A DNA stretch of 64,000 nt from Erysipelotrichaceae bacterium (GTDB taxonomy: Bacteria > Bacillota_I > Bacilli_A > Erysipelotrichales > Erysipelotrichaceae). Made by a program: the position numbers and the translations under genes. Shown here piece after piece: positions 7,944-15,359 of this stretch (the stretch's first letter is position 1; each line of letters begins with the position of its first letter). The notes below the pieces were generated by a model. It saw only the letters and a program-made list of their open reading frames with translations, was not told the origin of the DNA and did not search any database. The stretch spans positions 62,001 to 126,000 of the forward strand of contig JAUYTU010000019.1 of NCBI GenBank assembly GCA_030694975.1, written 5' to 3'.

Positions 7944-8610
7944 AAAATCCTCTAGTCTGCCCTCGAAAGGGGGCATTTTTATTTTCCAGATACTCATCGA
8001 TTCCCGGACCTTTCAGATTCCTCAATCGCCATAATCCATAGACATAACTTAATGTCAGTACCGCGATGGTCACAGGCAATCCCATGATTGTATTTGCCCA
8101 TACCAAGGCATCCACATTTTCCGAAGTATATAATGTTACTTGGATGAATGTTCGAATAAGGAAGAATAAAGACCACATGTAAGTGACTTCCCGATAGGCA
8201 GGTTTGATATCGTTGCGCCAAAACCAGTCCAACGTCCATCCTCTGGCTAAATGACTGGCATAAGCCGCTAGAGGTTTATCAATGATTAACGTCACAACGG
8301 TTATAATAAGCACAAACGCATTGGTTACGATTCCCGGTAGAAAGTAATTGGTCGCATTTTTAGCTAAAAACGCAAAGCCGCCTGCCAACAAGATTCCCAG
8401 TGAACCACCAATGGCATATAGTCCGGATTGTTTTCGTACCAGTCGATAAATACCGAATGTTGCGGATAAGATCAGAGCAACGATGATGGCTGTTGTCAGT
8501 CCGAACACTGAATTGACTATGACAAAAATTAGTGGAGGAATAATAGCGTCTAAGGTTTTTCCGGAAAGTACCGATGTAAGTTCTTCCAGAATTTCTTTTC
8601 CCTTATTCAT
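7942..8610 (-). CDS. Membrane protein, DUF3159-like
   Basis: 222 residues with about five to six hydrophobic helices (roughly 21-50, 65-82, 90-110, 145-165, 172-195). The sequence resembles DUF3159 proteins, with an LRxLRQxxG-like element (IYRLVRKQSGLYAIGGSLGILL) and TLDWFWRNDIKPAYREVTYMWSLFFLIRTFIQVTLY. The function of this family is unknown. Its start overlaps the stop of the upstream DUF1475-like gene by 4 bp, indicating a two-gene operon. Confidence 0.6.
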   Translation of the reverse strand: MNKGKEILEELTSVLSGKTLDAIIPPLIFVIVNSVFGLTTAIIVALILSATFGIYRLVRKQSGLYAIGGSLGILLAGGFAFLAKNATNYFLPGIVTNAFVLIITVVTLIIDKPLAAYASHLARGWTLDWFWRNDIKPAYREVTYMWSLFFLIRTFIQVTLYTSENVDALVWANTIMGLPVTIAVLTLSYVYGLWRLRNLKGPGIDEYLENKNAPFRGQTRGF

Positions 8611-8945
8611 ACTAGTTTATTTTTACGAGCACCCAAGAAAAATGTGAGCCAATCATTTTTGCTTGTTAAAAATGCGTAGAGCACATAAACAGCGCCGGTA
8701 AAGAATCCCAAGACCATCATCGCAATAATCCACAGAATTGATATTAGCAGATTGCTTTCTCTGAAGTATATCCACATGGAGAATAAGACAAATCCCGTGT
8801 AAAGATCGACTAAAGATACGATCCCCCACGGATTCGACAGAATCAATGCTCCATCCGCCCCGAAATCTCCGACTGTAAATCCATAAATCAACGCGGCTGT
8901 CATAGCCAAAACTCCAATGATAGCCATAGTTTTTCCGATTTTCAT
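8607..8945 (-). CDS. Small membrane protein, DUF1475-like
   Basis: 112 residues with a start at the ATG behind GGGAGAG; a start five codons earlier would lack a ribosome-binding site and would itself contain this one. Three hydrophobic helices are visible (about 5-22, 33-50 and 58-85). The segment SNPWGIVSLVDLYTGFVLFSMWIYFRES resembles the DUF1475 family, whose function is not known. It is the first gene of a two-gene operon with the DUF3159-like protein, downstream of an inverted-repeat promoter region. Confidence 0.6.
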   Translation of the reverse strand: MKIGKTMAIIGVLAMTAALIYGFTVGDFGADGALILSNPWGIVSLVDLYTGFVLFSMWIYFRESNLLISILWIIAMMVLGFFTGAVYVLYAFLTSKNDWLTFFLGARKNKLV

Positions 8946-8968
8946 ATATTTCTCTCCCATTTAAATTT

Positions 8969-8997
8969 TATACAATTTAATATATTTTTATTGTATA
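8969..8997. promoter_or_regulatory. Inverted repeat upstream of the DUF1475/DUF3159 pair
   Basis: TATACAAT-N13-ATTGTATA, perfect 8-bp arms, 24 bp before the leftward start codon. The arms overlap plausible -10 sequences for the leftward promoter, so it may be an operator. The sequence is very AT-rich, which raises the chance level. Confidence 0.4.
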
Positions 8998-9035
8998 CCT
9001 TTTCAAAGCGAGTTGCACTCTTTTCGCATCTGTAA

Positions 9036-9064
9036 TTGACATTGTCTGATCAAATGTTGATAAT
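9036..9064 (+). promoter_or_regulatory. Vegetative promoter of the methyltransferase gene
   Basis: TTGACA at 9036-9041, 17-bp spacer, GATAAT at 9059-9064. It places the start of transcription near 9071, just ahead of the ATG at 9090, and rules out a start codon at 9036. Confidence 0.7.
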
Positions 9065-9089
9065 GAAAACAGTGAACAGGGGGAACATT

Positions 9090-9851
9090 ATGGAACTGAA
9101 TGAACTATACGCGCAATTCAATGAAGAACTGCGATTAAATAAGAATCGGTCGAGTCGAGTTGAATTTTATACGACGCTTAATTTTATTAAAAAGTATATA
9201 AAAGCAGGCGATCGGGTGTTAGATATTGGGGCTGGAACCGGCGTGTATACAAAATTACTGGCTGATCTTGGACATCATGTCACTGCTGTTGAGCTGGCAA
9301 AACCCAATGTCATAAAAATGATGAATTCACTATATATGTTGCCGAATGTCCATATCCATGAGGGAAATGCTCTTGATTTATCGATGTGCGAAGATCAAAG
9401 TTACGATTTGGTACTTTGCTTAGGCCCGCTTTATCACTTATCCTCAGTCACAGATAAGATGAAGTGTGTTCAAGAAGCTAAAAGAGTGTGTAAAAAAGAT
9501 GGTATTATCTTCTTCGCATATATCAGTAATGATATGGTTTTCGTGACGGAGACAATGCTCTATAATTCGATGTTTCTTAACAGTGACCACTATGAGACTC
9601 CATTCAAAGTTAAGGACGGTCCGTTTTGCTTTATGACCGTCGGGCAGATGCGTCAGTTGATGAAGAAGAACGGAATTGAAAAGGTCGCTCACTTCGCGGC
9701 GGATGGGCTTTCGGAATTGTTGGAAGCTAAAATCAATGCGATGTCCGAAGATCAGTTTAGGGAGTGGTTGAATTTCCACTTTCACACATGCGAAAAATCC
9801 GAGTGTCTGGGATATAGCAATCACATCGTTTATGTGGCCAAAAATGTCTAA
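9090..9851 (+). CDS. Class I SAM-dependent methyltransferase
   Basis: 253 residues from the ATG behind CAGGGGG. The Rossmann-fold signature VLDIGAGTGVYTKLLADLGHHVTAVE (around 43-68) contains motif I (DIGAGTG) and the acidic end of strand beta-2 that binds the ribose. LVLCLGPLYHLSS is motif IV. Similar stand-alone small-molecule methyltransferases are common in Firmicutes, and the acceptor is unknown. It is a single-gene unit between its own consensus-like promoter and a bidirectional terminator. Confidence 0.85.
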   Translation: MELNELYAQFNEELRLNKNRSSRVEFYTTLNFIKKYIKAGDRVLDIGAGTGVYTKLLADLGHHVTAVELAKPNVIKMMNSLYMLPNVHIHEGNALDLSMCEDQSYDLVLCLGPLYHLSSVTDKMKCVQEAKRVCKKDGIIFFAYISNDMVFVTETMLYNSMFLNSDHYETPFKVKDGPFCFMTVGQMRQLMKKNGIEKVAHFAADGLSELLEAKINAMSEDQFREWLNFHFHTCEKSECLGYSNHIVYVAKNV

Positions 9852-9877
9852 AGGGTTGAATTAATCAACCCTTTTTC
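9851..9877. terminator. Bidirectional terminator
   Basis: AAGGGTTGA/TCAACCCTT hairpin with a 5-nt loop and a rightward run of T. It lies between the convergent methyltransferase and alcohol dehydrogenase genes and overlaps the methyltransferase stop codon. Confidence 0.8.
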
Positions 9878-11032
9878 TTATAGTGCCTGTTTCAGGATAT
9901 CCTTTAGTTCATCAAATGTGAGCTCTATCGGGTTTCCTTTCATACTGCTGGCATTCATCGATTTACTAATAATCTCCTCAAAATGCTCTTCTTTGACACC
10001 AAACTGACTCAAAGAGGCTACATCGAGATGTTTGCACAAATCTTCCAACCAAGCCACGCCATCCGATGCCTCCGCATTGGGATTCCCGGTTAGGATTTTT
10101 GCGACATCTCCATAACGTTGGACAGCCGGATTATTCGCGTCACGCGCATTGAGCACTTCAATGTTTTTGCGTGTAACAAAAGGTAATAATCGTGCACACA
10201 CAACACCGTGAGGTATAGGATACATACCGCCTAAGACCCCCGCAAAGCCATGGACAGCGCCTAACTTCGCATTGGCCAGTGCTACACCGCCAAACAGACT
10301 GGCAATCGCCATGTCCTCTCTGGCGTCGATATCATCGCCTTGATCATAGGCTTTCTTGAGGGAACGGGCGGCCCGTGTCAAACCTTCTTTCGCAAATGCA
10401 TCCGTGATCGGGTTGGCCATTTTGGAAACATAAGGTTCCAATACTTGGGTCAACGCATCCAATCCGGTACTTGCGGTCACATCTTTCGGAACACTGACGG
10501 TCAGTTGGGGATCAAGCAAAACGACATCCGGCAACATATACGGACTGCGAATGCTAACCTTCACTTTATGTTCGGCCGACAAGATAGTGGCGTTTTTGGT
10601 GGCTTCCGCACCGGTGCCCGATGTTGTCGGAACTGCGATAAACGGCAGTGATTTCTTACTTACCGCAACACCGTTTCCAATAACTTCCAAATAGTCCATG
10701 ATGTCATTGGTGTTGGTCATTAAGGCCGCAATGGTTTTACCGCTGTCCAATACACTGCCACCGCCGATCGCAATGACTACTTCGCATTGATTCTTTCGCG
10801 AAATTGCCAATATTTCATTGATGGATTCAACACTGGGTTCGCCTTTAACATTGACCGGTGTTACGATACAACTTTCATTATTCAAATACTCAATTGCTCT
10901 TTTTGTGTCATCCGAGGCCAATCGTCCTACCAGTAATACACGTTGCCCAAATGATTTGGCTAATTTACCGATTTGTTTTAATCCGTCGCGTTCAACGATG
11001 ATTCGGCTGGCCGTCATAAATTCAAATTTCAT
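9878..11032 (-). CDS. Iron-containing alcohol dehydrogenase
   Basis: 384 residues from the ATG behind AGGAGGTTTGATC; the frame is open further upstream but without a site. Family III (Fe-ADH) features are clear: the NAD-binding AIGGGSVLDSGKTIAALM, VPTTSGTGAEATKNATI, and the metal-binding region with TGLDALTQVLEPYVSK, GAVHGFAGVLGGMYPIPHGVVCARLLP. It would interconvert an alcohol and aldehyde with NAD(P)H in the cytosol. The HGFAGVLGGMYPIPHG segment has the His ligands in the usual place. A second, distinct member lies at 31446-32609, so this is one of two. Confidence 0.92.
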   Translation of the reverse strand: MKFEFMTASRIIVERDGLKQIGKLAKSFGQRVLLVGRLASDDTKRAIEYLNNESCIVTPVNVKGEPSVESINEILAISRKNQCEVVIAIGGGSVLDSGKTIAALMTNTNDIMDYLEVIGNGVAVSKKSLPFIAVPTTSGTGAEATKNATILSAEHKVKVSIRSPYMLPDVVLLDPQLTVSVPKDVTASTGLDALTQVLEPYVSKMANPITDAFAKEGLTRAARSLKKAYDQGDDIDAREDMAIASLFGGVALANAKLGAVHGFAGVLGGMYPIPHGVVCARLLPFVTRKNIEVLNARDANNPAVQRYGDVAKILTGNPNAEASDGVAWLEDLCKHLDVASLSQFGVKEEHFEEIISKSMNASSMKGNPIELTFDELKDILKQAL

Positions 11033-11101
11033 GATCAAACCTCCTGTTTTCTTAATTATAACGCAAAAAGCAATCGTTGTTATCGATATTGCTAACAAAC
11101 A

Positions 11102-11129
11102 TTGAACCTTTATCCATAGAGTGTATAAT
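11102..11129 (+). promoter_or_regulatory. Promoter of the ndk operon
   Basis: TTGAAC at 11102-11107, 16-bp spacer, TATAAT at 11124-11129, 26 bp before the ndk start, which has an AGGAGG site. Confidence 0.65.
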
Positions 11130-11155
11130 AATATCAAATACATAGGAGGTGTCTT

Positions 11156-11608
11156 ATGGCAAGTCGGACATTCATCATGTTAAAGCCGGACGCAATTGAA
11201 AAGAATTTGGAAGGTGACATTCTCGCTTTCTTTAAGGACTATGGAATTGAGGTCGTTCGTTGGGATACAGTCATTGTTGATGAGCCATTAATCATCAATC
11301 ATTATCAGGAAGTTATCGATAAGTTAAATATGCCCGATTTTCCCAATCGAATCCGTACGTATTTCGTTGGTAAAACGGTTCGTATTTTTGAAATGGAATC
11401 CAAAGAGAATAATATTGTCGCTAAAGTGCGCGAACTGGTTGGCGCAACCGATCCGTCAAAAGCGGGTTCAGATACAATCCGAGGGAAGTACAGTGATGAC
11501 TCGATGGATTTAGCCAAAGAGCAACAGCGACTCGTCCATAATCTGATCCATGCTTCGGACAGTGATGAGAACGCTCAGAAAGAAATAGATTTGTGGTTTG
11601 ATCGATGA
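11156..11608 (+). CDS. ndk: Nucleoside-diphosphate kinase
   Basis: 150 residues, close to the family norm. MLKPDAIEKN at the N-terminus, ATDPSKAGSDTIRGKYSDDS and NLIHASDSDENAQKEIDLWF at the C-terminus are hallmark NDK segments; the His in NLIHASDS is the phosphorylated residue. It transfers the gamma phosphate between nucleoside di- and triphosphates in the cytosol. The stretch between residues 40 and 75 is less conserved than in model enzymes. Its stop overlaps the start of the flavoprotein gene by 4 bp. Confidence 0.93.
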   Translation: MASRTFIMLKPDAIEKNLEGDILAFFKDYGIEVVRWDTVIVDEPLIINHYQEVIDKLNMPDFPNRIRTYFVGKTVRIFEMESKENNIVAKVRELVGATDPSKAGSDTIRGKYSDDSMDLAKEQQRLVHNLIHASDSDENAQKEIDLWFDR

Positions 11609-12651
11609 GAGATGTAATCATAATCGGAGGTGGTCCGGCCGGATCGACGCTGGCTCGACTTATCGGTAAAGACTTCAATGTTTTGTTAATTGATAAGAAG
11701 AGTAGTGATGAATCGAAGACATCTTTCAAAAAACCGTGTGGCGGACTGATTGCTCCGGATGCTCAACGGGCTTTGGCCCGGTTTCAGCTACAGATTCCCA
11801 CGGATGTACTGGCAAATCCGCAAATCTTCGCTGTAAAAACGATTGATCTTCAATCCAGACTCATCACACATTACCAACGTTTCTATCTGAATGTAAATCG
11901 ATATCGATTTGACCGTTGGTTGCAATCTCTGGTCGGTGATGCGGATATCATCGAAGATGCACGGGTGACCACTATCAAGAAATTAAACGATAACTATCAG
12001 GTTACATATGTTAAGGATGGAATTGAGCAAGTTGAACACGCAAGGATGATTGTAGGAGCTGATGGCGCAGATTCGATTGTTCGAAAAACGTTTTTCAACA
12101 GAAAAATACGACAGTACATGGCAATTCAACAGTTCTTCAATGCATCCGATATAAAACCGTTATACGCTTCGCTTTTCGATCACACGTTGACAGATAGTTA
12201 CGGTTGGGGCTTGGTTAAAGATGGCGAACTTATCTTTGGGGCAGCGCTACCCCTTCAAAACAGCCGAAAGATTTTTGAAGTATTAAAGGACCGAAGTGCC
12301 GTTCATAGCTTTGATTTCAGTAATCCTCTGAACACCGAAGCTTGTCTGGTCAATTCACCGCGATCCATTAGGGAAATTGAGTGTGGATCCGATCATGTAT
12401 TCTTGATCGGTGAAGCCGCCGGATTCATCAGTCCAAGTTCACTGGAAGGTATCAGTTATGCGATGGATAGTGCGTTGGCATTGGCGCAGGCTATGAAGAA
12501 AAAGAATGTTATTAAATATTATAAAGTAAAGTGTGGAAAAATTAAGATGAAGATACTTCTTAAGCAATTGAAAAGTATCGTACTATATACGCCGATTTTA
12601 AGAAAGTTGGTTATGTTGAGTAAATTGGATTCCATCAATCTGGTGGAATAA
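11605..12651 (+). CDS. FAD-dependent oxidoreductase, geranylgeranyl-reductase-like
   Basis: 348 residues. DVIIIGGGPAGSTLARLI at 3-20 is the dinucleotide-binding motif for FAD, KKPCGGLIAPDAQRAL is the PxxxCGGG-type loop of geranylgeranyl-reductase-like flavoproteins, GADGADSIVRK is the DG motif and FLIGEAAGFISPSSLEGISYAMDSALALAQA the GD-type FAD-ribityl motif. Relatives reduce prenyl chains or act as monooxygenases or dehydrogenases, and the substrate cannot be read here. It is coupled to ndk upstream (4-bp overlap) and followed by cvpA-like after 12 bp. Confidence 0.8.
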   Translation: MRDVIIIGGGPAGSTLARLIGKDFNVLLIDKKSSDESKTSFKKPCGGLIAPDAQRALARFQLQIPTDVLANPQIFAVKTIDLQSRLITHYQRFYLNVNRYRFDRWLQSLVGDADIIEDARVTTIKKLNDNYQVTYVKDGIEQVEHARMIVGADGADSIVRKTFFNRKIRQYMAIQQFFNASDIKPLYASLFDHTLTDSYGWGLVKDGELIFGAALPLQNSRKIFEVLKDRSAVHSFDFSNPLNTEACLVNSPRSIREIECGSDHVFLIGEAAGFISPSSLEGISYAMDSALALAQAMKKKNVIKYYKVKCGKIKMKILLKQLKSIVLYTPILRKLVMLSKLDSINLVE

Positions 12652-12663
12652 GGGGAGGAAGCC

Positions 12664-13476
12664 ATGCAAATATCAGAGTCCTACGCGACGGTTATCAATG
12701 TTACATTCATTTTTTTACTCATTGGATTTGGTATTTATGGCTATTTCAGGGGACTGTTTAAACAAGGCTTAGACCTGGTATCTATGCTTATCGTTGCTTG
12801 GTTAGCCACACTTTTGGGACCTTTATTTGCTAAGAATGTCAATCTGGTAGGTGATCTGAATGTAAGTGAAGTATCCGTGATTTCCAGTATTGTCAGAAAT
12901 GTTGTTAACAGCACGGTTTGGGTCATTGTTATTTTTATTGTATTGATGATTTTGATTGGAATCGTTCGAATCATAGCTTTTCGACACATTCAAAAACCAT
13001 GGAATGCAAATATTGATCGATTGGGCGGCGTTGCATTATCTGTCTCAGTTCCGATACTTATCGGAATACTGATCATATCCGTGCTCTCTTTACCTGTTTT
13101 TACCAACGGAAAAGAAATCATATCTTCCTCGGTGTTATCACCGTTGTCACCGATTGGTGAAAGTGTATCAAATACAATTGTAAGTAATGTTGATCCGGAC
13201 GGTCTGCTTGAAAAAATAACTGCGGGTGAAGAGTTGAATGAAGAAGATTCGGATTCACTGGTGGACATTTTGATTCGCATTGGAATTCCGGAAGAAATTG
13301 CTACGATACTGGCGAAAGCCTATACCGGCATCGAAGTGACTGCGGATGATATGAGTAAAGTAAAAACATGGATTATGTCCAAAGGTTATTCGGAAGAAGA
13401 CATTCGTAACATGTTGAAAGAAGTCGGCTTAAGTGATGATCAGATTGATGAAATCATGAATGAATATAACAACTGA
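12664..13476 (+). CDS. CvpA family membrane protein
   Basis: 270 residues. Four hydrophobic helices occupy roughly 10-30, 35-55, 75-103 and 120-142, with the CvpA-like pattern GIYGYFRGLFKQGLDLVSMLIVAWLATLLGPLF and RLGGVALSVSVPILIGILI. The C-terminal ~110 residues are soluble, acidic and helical, ending EVGLSDDQIDEIMNEYNN, and look like repeats of a short helix-turn-helix such as EEDSDSLVDILIRIGIPEEIATILAKAY. CvpA proteins are linked to colicin V export and purF expression, envelope roles not understood. Ends at a strong terminator. Confidence 0.8.
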   Translation: MQISESYATVINVTFIFLLIGFGIYGYFRGLFKQGLDLVSMLIVAWLATLLGPLFAKNVNLVGDLNVSEVSVISSIVRNVVNSTVWVIVIFIVLMILIGIVRIIAFRHIQKPWNANIDRLGGVALSVSVPILIGILIISVLSLPVFTNGKEIISSSVLSPLSPIGESVSNTIVSNVDPDGLLEKITAGEELNEEDSDSLVDILIRIGIPEEIATILAKAYTGIEVTADDMSKVKTWIMSKGYSEEDIRNMLKEVGLSDDQIDEIMNEYNN

Positions 13477-13496
13477 GGTCTTCGGACCTTTTTTTT
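13475..13496 (+). terminator. Rho-independent terminator after cvpA-like gene
   Basis: GAGGTC-TTCG-GACCTT hairpin with a UUCG tetraloop followed by an uninterrupted T run. It closes the ndk-flavoprotein-cvpA operon. Confidence 0.9.
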
Positions 13497-13547
13497 AGTA
13501 TAAATCATATGGCGACTATTTATTCAAATATTAATTATACTAATAAT

Positions 13548-13576
13548 TTGACAAATTATTAGTATTAGTATATAAT
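13548..13576 (+). promoter_or_regulatory. Perfect consensus vegetative promoter
   Basis: TTGACA at 13548-13553, exactly 17 bp, then TATAAT at 13571-13576: both hexamers and the spacing are ideal. It drives the structured, non-coding region that starts near 13583. This is the strongest-looking promoter in the window. Confidence 0.85.
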
Positions 13577-13582
13577 TTAAGA

Positions 13583-13808
13583 GTGTCACTAGTGACTGGT
13601 CAAATTCCTTCGGGTTTATATATATTAATCAGTGGTTAATTTAGAATAATTGATTAGGCTAAACGAAAGATATACCAATATATGAACTTAACTCGTTACA
13701 CACACCACAGAATAACAGTGAGCGCTTAAGCAATATTGGTCTGAAAATTAAAAAATCAGAATCCCAACCTTACCGATTTCATCAAAAAAATAACCGAAGG
13801 AATTTGAC
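13583..13808 (+). ncRNA. Candidate structured RNA, about 225 nt
   Basis: No protein is encoded in this 470-bp gap. The transcript predicted from the consensus promoter folds with a 15-bp closing helix: GTCAAATTCCTTCGG (13599-13613) pairs perfectly with CCGAAGGAATTTGAC (13794-13808). Inside it are a TAATCA/TGATTA hairpin (13625-13656), a long stem-loop built from ACCAATAT/ATATTGGT (13674-13681 with 13733-13740), CTTAA/TTAAG and CGTTaCAC/GTGAGCG, and a TCTGA/TCAGA hairpin (13740-13760). This is a multibranched fold. No terminator follows at once, so it may be a free RNA or the 5' leader of the YggT-like gene at 13947. I do not recognise the family. The remaining 13809-13946 holds a small GTACT/AGTAC hairpin at 13918-13932. 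Confidence 0.65.
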
Positions 13809-13946
13809 ATCTAGAATACACAACATGGCAGCGGGAATATAAAAGATGCTGACAATGACGTAATCCACAAACTTTCACAATGAGATTCGAATATACAGTT
13901 CTTATATTATAAAAAATGTACTGAAATAGTACGAAAGGCAGACCTT

Positions 13947-14507
13947 ATGAATAACAATCAAGAAACACGTCATACGACTACAGAAGGCAATATGGGCAGA
14001 AGAATTACATTGGTAATATTCAGTGTAATTGAAGCCCTCCTTGCTTTCAGATTTTTCTTTAAATTGATAGGTGCAAACGCAAGTAATGTGTTCGTGAACG
14101 GAATTTATTCCTTTACTCAATTCTTCGTGGGAATCTTTGAAGGAATCTTCTCAACAGCAACTACTCCAGGAGCAGAAACTGAAGCCATTTTTGAACCAGC
14201 GACGCTGATTGCAATCATCGTTGTTGCATTAATTGCTTGGGCAATTATGAAACTGATGCCGACAAGCTCGACCAGTCAAGTTCAAAGATCTCAAGTCAGC
14301 ACAGGAAATACGGAAGTTACTTCGAATGTTCCGAATCAGTATCAGAACAATCAAGTAAGAAATACGGACGCACATCAAGTCAGTCCGGAAGTCAATCCAA
14401 ACAATCCGAATCCTCAAGTCAGAAATTCGGATGGTACTTTAGTTAATCAGGAAGTCAATCCTGAAAATCCTGAAGTTAAAACGAATTATCCTAATCAAAA
14501 TCAATAA
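13947..14507 (+). CDS. YggT-like membrane protein with repeat tail
   Basis: 186 residues. Residues 11-65 (RITLVIFSVIEALLAFRFFFKLIGANASNVFV and the IYSFTQFFVGIFEGIF stretch) resemble YggT-family membrane domains, and a further helix spans about 77-97 (LIAIIVVALIAWAIMKLM). The last ~85 residues are low-complexity, Asn/Gln/Pro rich, and contain two 21-residue tandem units beginning QVRNTD and QVRNSD and ending in EVNPNNP / EVNPENP. Start chosen at ATG behind AAAGG. It lies directly downstream of the structured RNA and ends in a good terminator. Function unknown; the tail may be extracellular or cytosolic. Confidence 0.65.
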   Translation: MNNNQETRHTTTEGNMGRRITLVIFSVIEALLAFRFFFKLIGANASNVFVNGIYSFTQFFVGIFEGIFSTATTPGAETEAIFEPATLIAIIVVALIAWAIMKLMPTSSTSQVQRSQVSTGNTEVTSNVPNQYQNNQVRNTDAHQVSPEVNPNNPNPQVRNSDGTLVNQEVNPENPEVKTNYPNQNQ

Positions 14508-14591
14508 GTAATCGAATCCTCAATTTGTAGAAAATACTCGTGGAGCGGATGATAGACCGTACCGTAAAGGTATGGAATAAAAAACCTTTGG

Positions 14592-14619
14592 AAGATCGTC
14601 AAGAATGACGATCTTTTAT
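14592..14619 (+). terminator. Terminator after YggT-like gene
   Basis: AAGATCGTC/GACGATCTT hairpin with T-rich trailer. Between the stop codon at 14507 and this hairpin is about 85 bp with a smaller CCGTACC/GGTATGG hairpin near 14560. Confidence 0.8.
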
Positions 14620-14717
14620 ATAGGTTAGAGTTTATGTTGAAAAGTATAGGAAATCATTAAGTCGAATCAATTGCAATTCTTGTTCTGTTACACCATAATC
14701 AACTTGAGGTGATTGTA

Positions 14718-15359
14718 ATGGACTATACGCTTCAGCATCCGGAAATATATGAAATCATGGACTCGAAAACCAATCGGATCTTTTATGGCTGTGATCAAGA
14801 TTGGTATACGACCAAATGGCAACAATTATCAGGGTGCGGTCCGACCGTAGCAACCAACATGGTTATCTATATATTAAAGAAACAATTTACAACCCGATTA
14901 GAATATGTCCAACTGATGAGAGATGTGCGTAAGTACGTAACACCGAAAATAGGTGGAGTTAACCGAACGAGCATCTACTATCGAGGGCTTAGCCGATATT
15001 TTTCTAATAGTGATTGGTCAATGGATTTTCGTTATCTCAATGTGCCTAAAAAGTCACAACGTCCGAGTTTCGATCAGATAACCGTGTTTATCAACTACGC
15101 CTTAGAACATGACAGTCCGATTGCTTTTCTCAATCTTCACAACGGCAAAGTAAAGAATCTTGAAGCATGGCATTGGACGTTGATCATCGAAAGTCATTTG
15201 GATAATGAAAACGACCATACCATGGTCACGATTTTGGATAATGGCGAAAAGAAAACCATCGACTTAAAGCTGTGGTATGAATCCACAAACAACGATGGCG
15301 GGTTTGTATATTTTGAAAATGTACTATTAAACGAAAACACCATGAACCATCGTCTTTAA
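14718..15359 (+). CDS. Papain-like (C39-like) cysteine peptidase domain protein
   Basis: 213 residues from the ATG behind GAGGTGA; a GTG three codons earlier lies too close to the same site. The segment QLSGCGPTVATNMVIYIL has the Cys-Gly-Pro-x-x-x motif of C39/papain-fold peptidases, EAWHWTLIIES provides the catalytic His and ILDNGEKKTIDLKLWYES the Asn/Asp region. No signal peptide or transmembrane helix is seen, so it is probably cytosolic; substrate unknown. Its last 33 bp overlap the end of the convergent amidohydrolase gene. Confidence 0.6.
   Translation: MDYTLQHPEIYEIMDSKTNRIFYGCDQDWYTTKWQQLSGCGPTVATNMVIYILKKQFTTRLEYVQLMRDVRKYVTPKIGGVNRTSIYYRGLSRYFSNSDWSMDFRYLNVPKKSQRPSFDQITVFINYALEHDSPIAFLNLHNGKVKNLEAWHWTLIIESHLDNENDHTMVTILDNGEKKTIDLKLWYESTNNDGGFVYFENVLLNENTMNHRL

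Noticed and set aside
9036-9089. Upstream TTG start of the methyltransferase
   Set aside because: This position is the -35 element of its promoter; the ATG at 9090 has a ribosome-binding site.
13583-13808. Structured RNA as 6S RNA or RNase P
   Set aside because: The fold is multibranched, not one long hairpin with a central bubble, and the conserved RNase P and tmRNA strings are absent.
13599-13808. The 15-bp inverted repeat as an IS element or MITE
   Set aside because: No flanking target duplication is visible, no transposase is present, and a consensus promoter points into it. A folded RNA explains it better.
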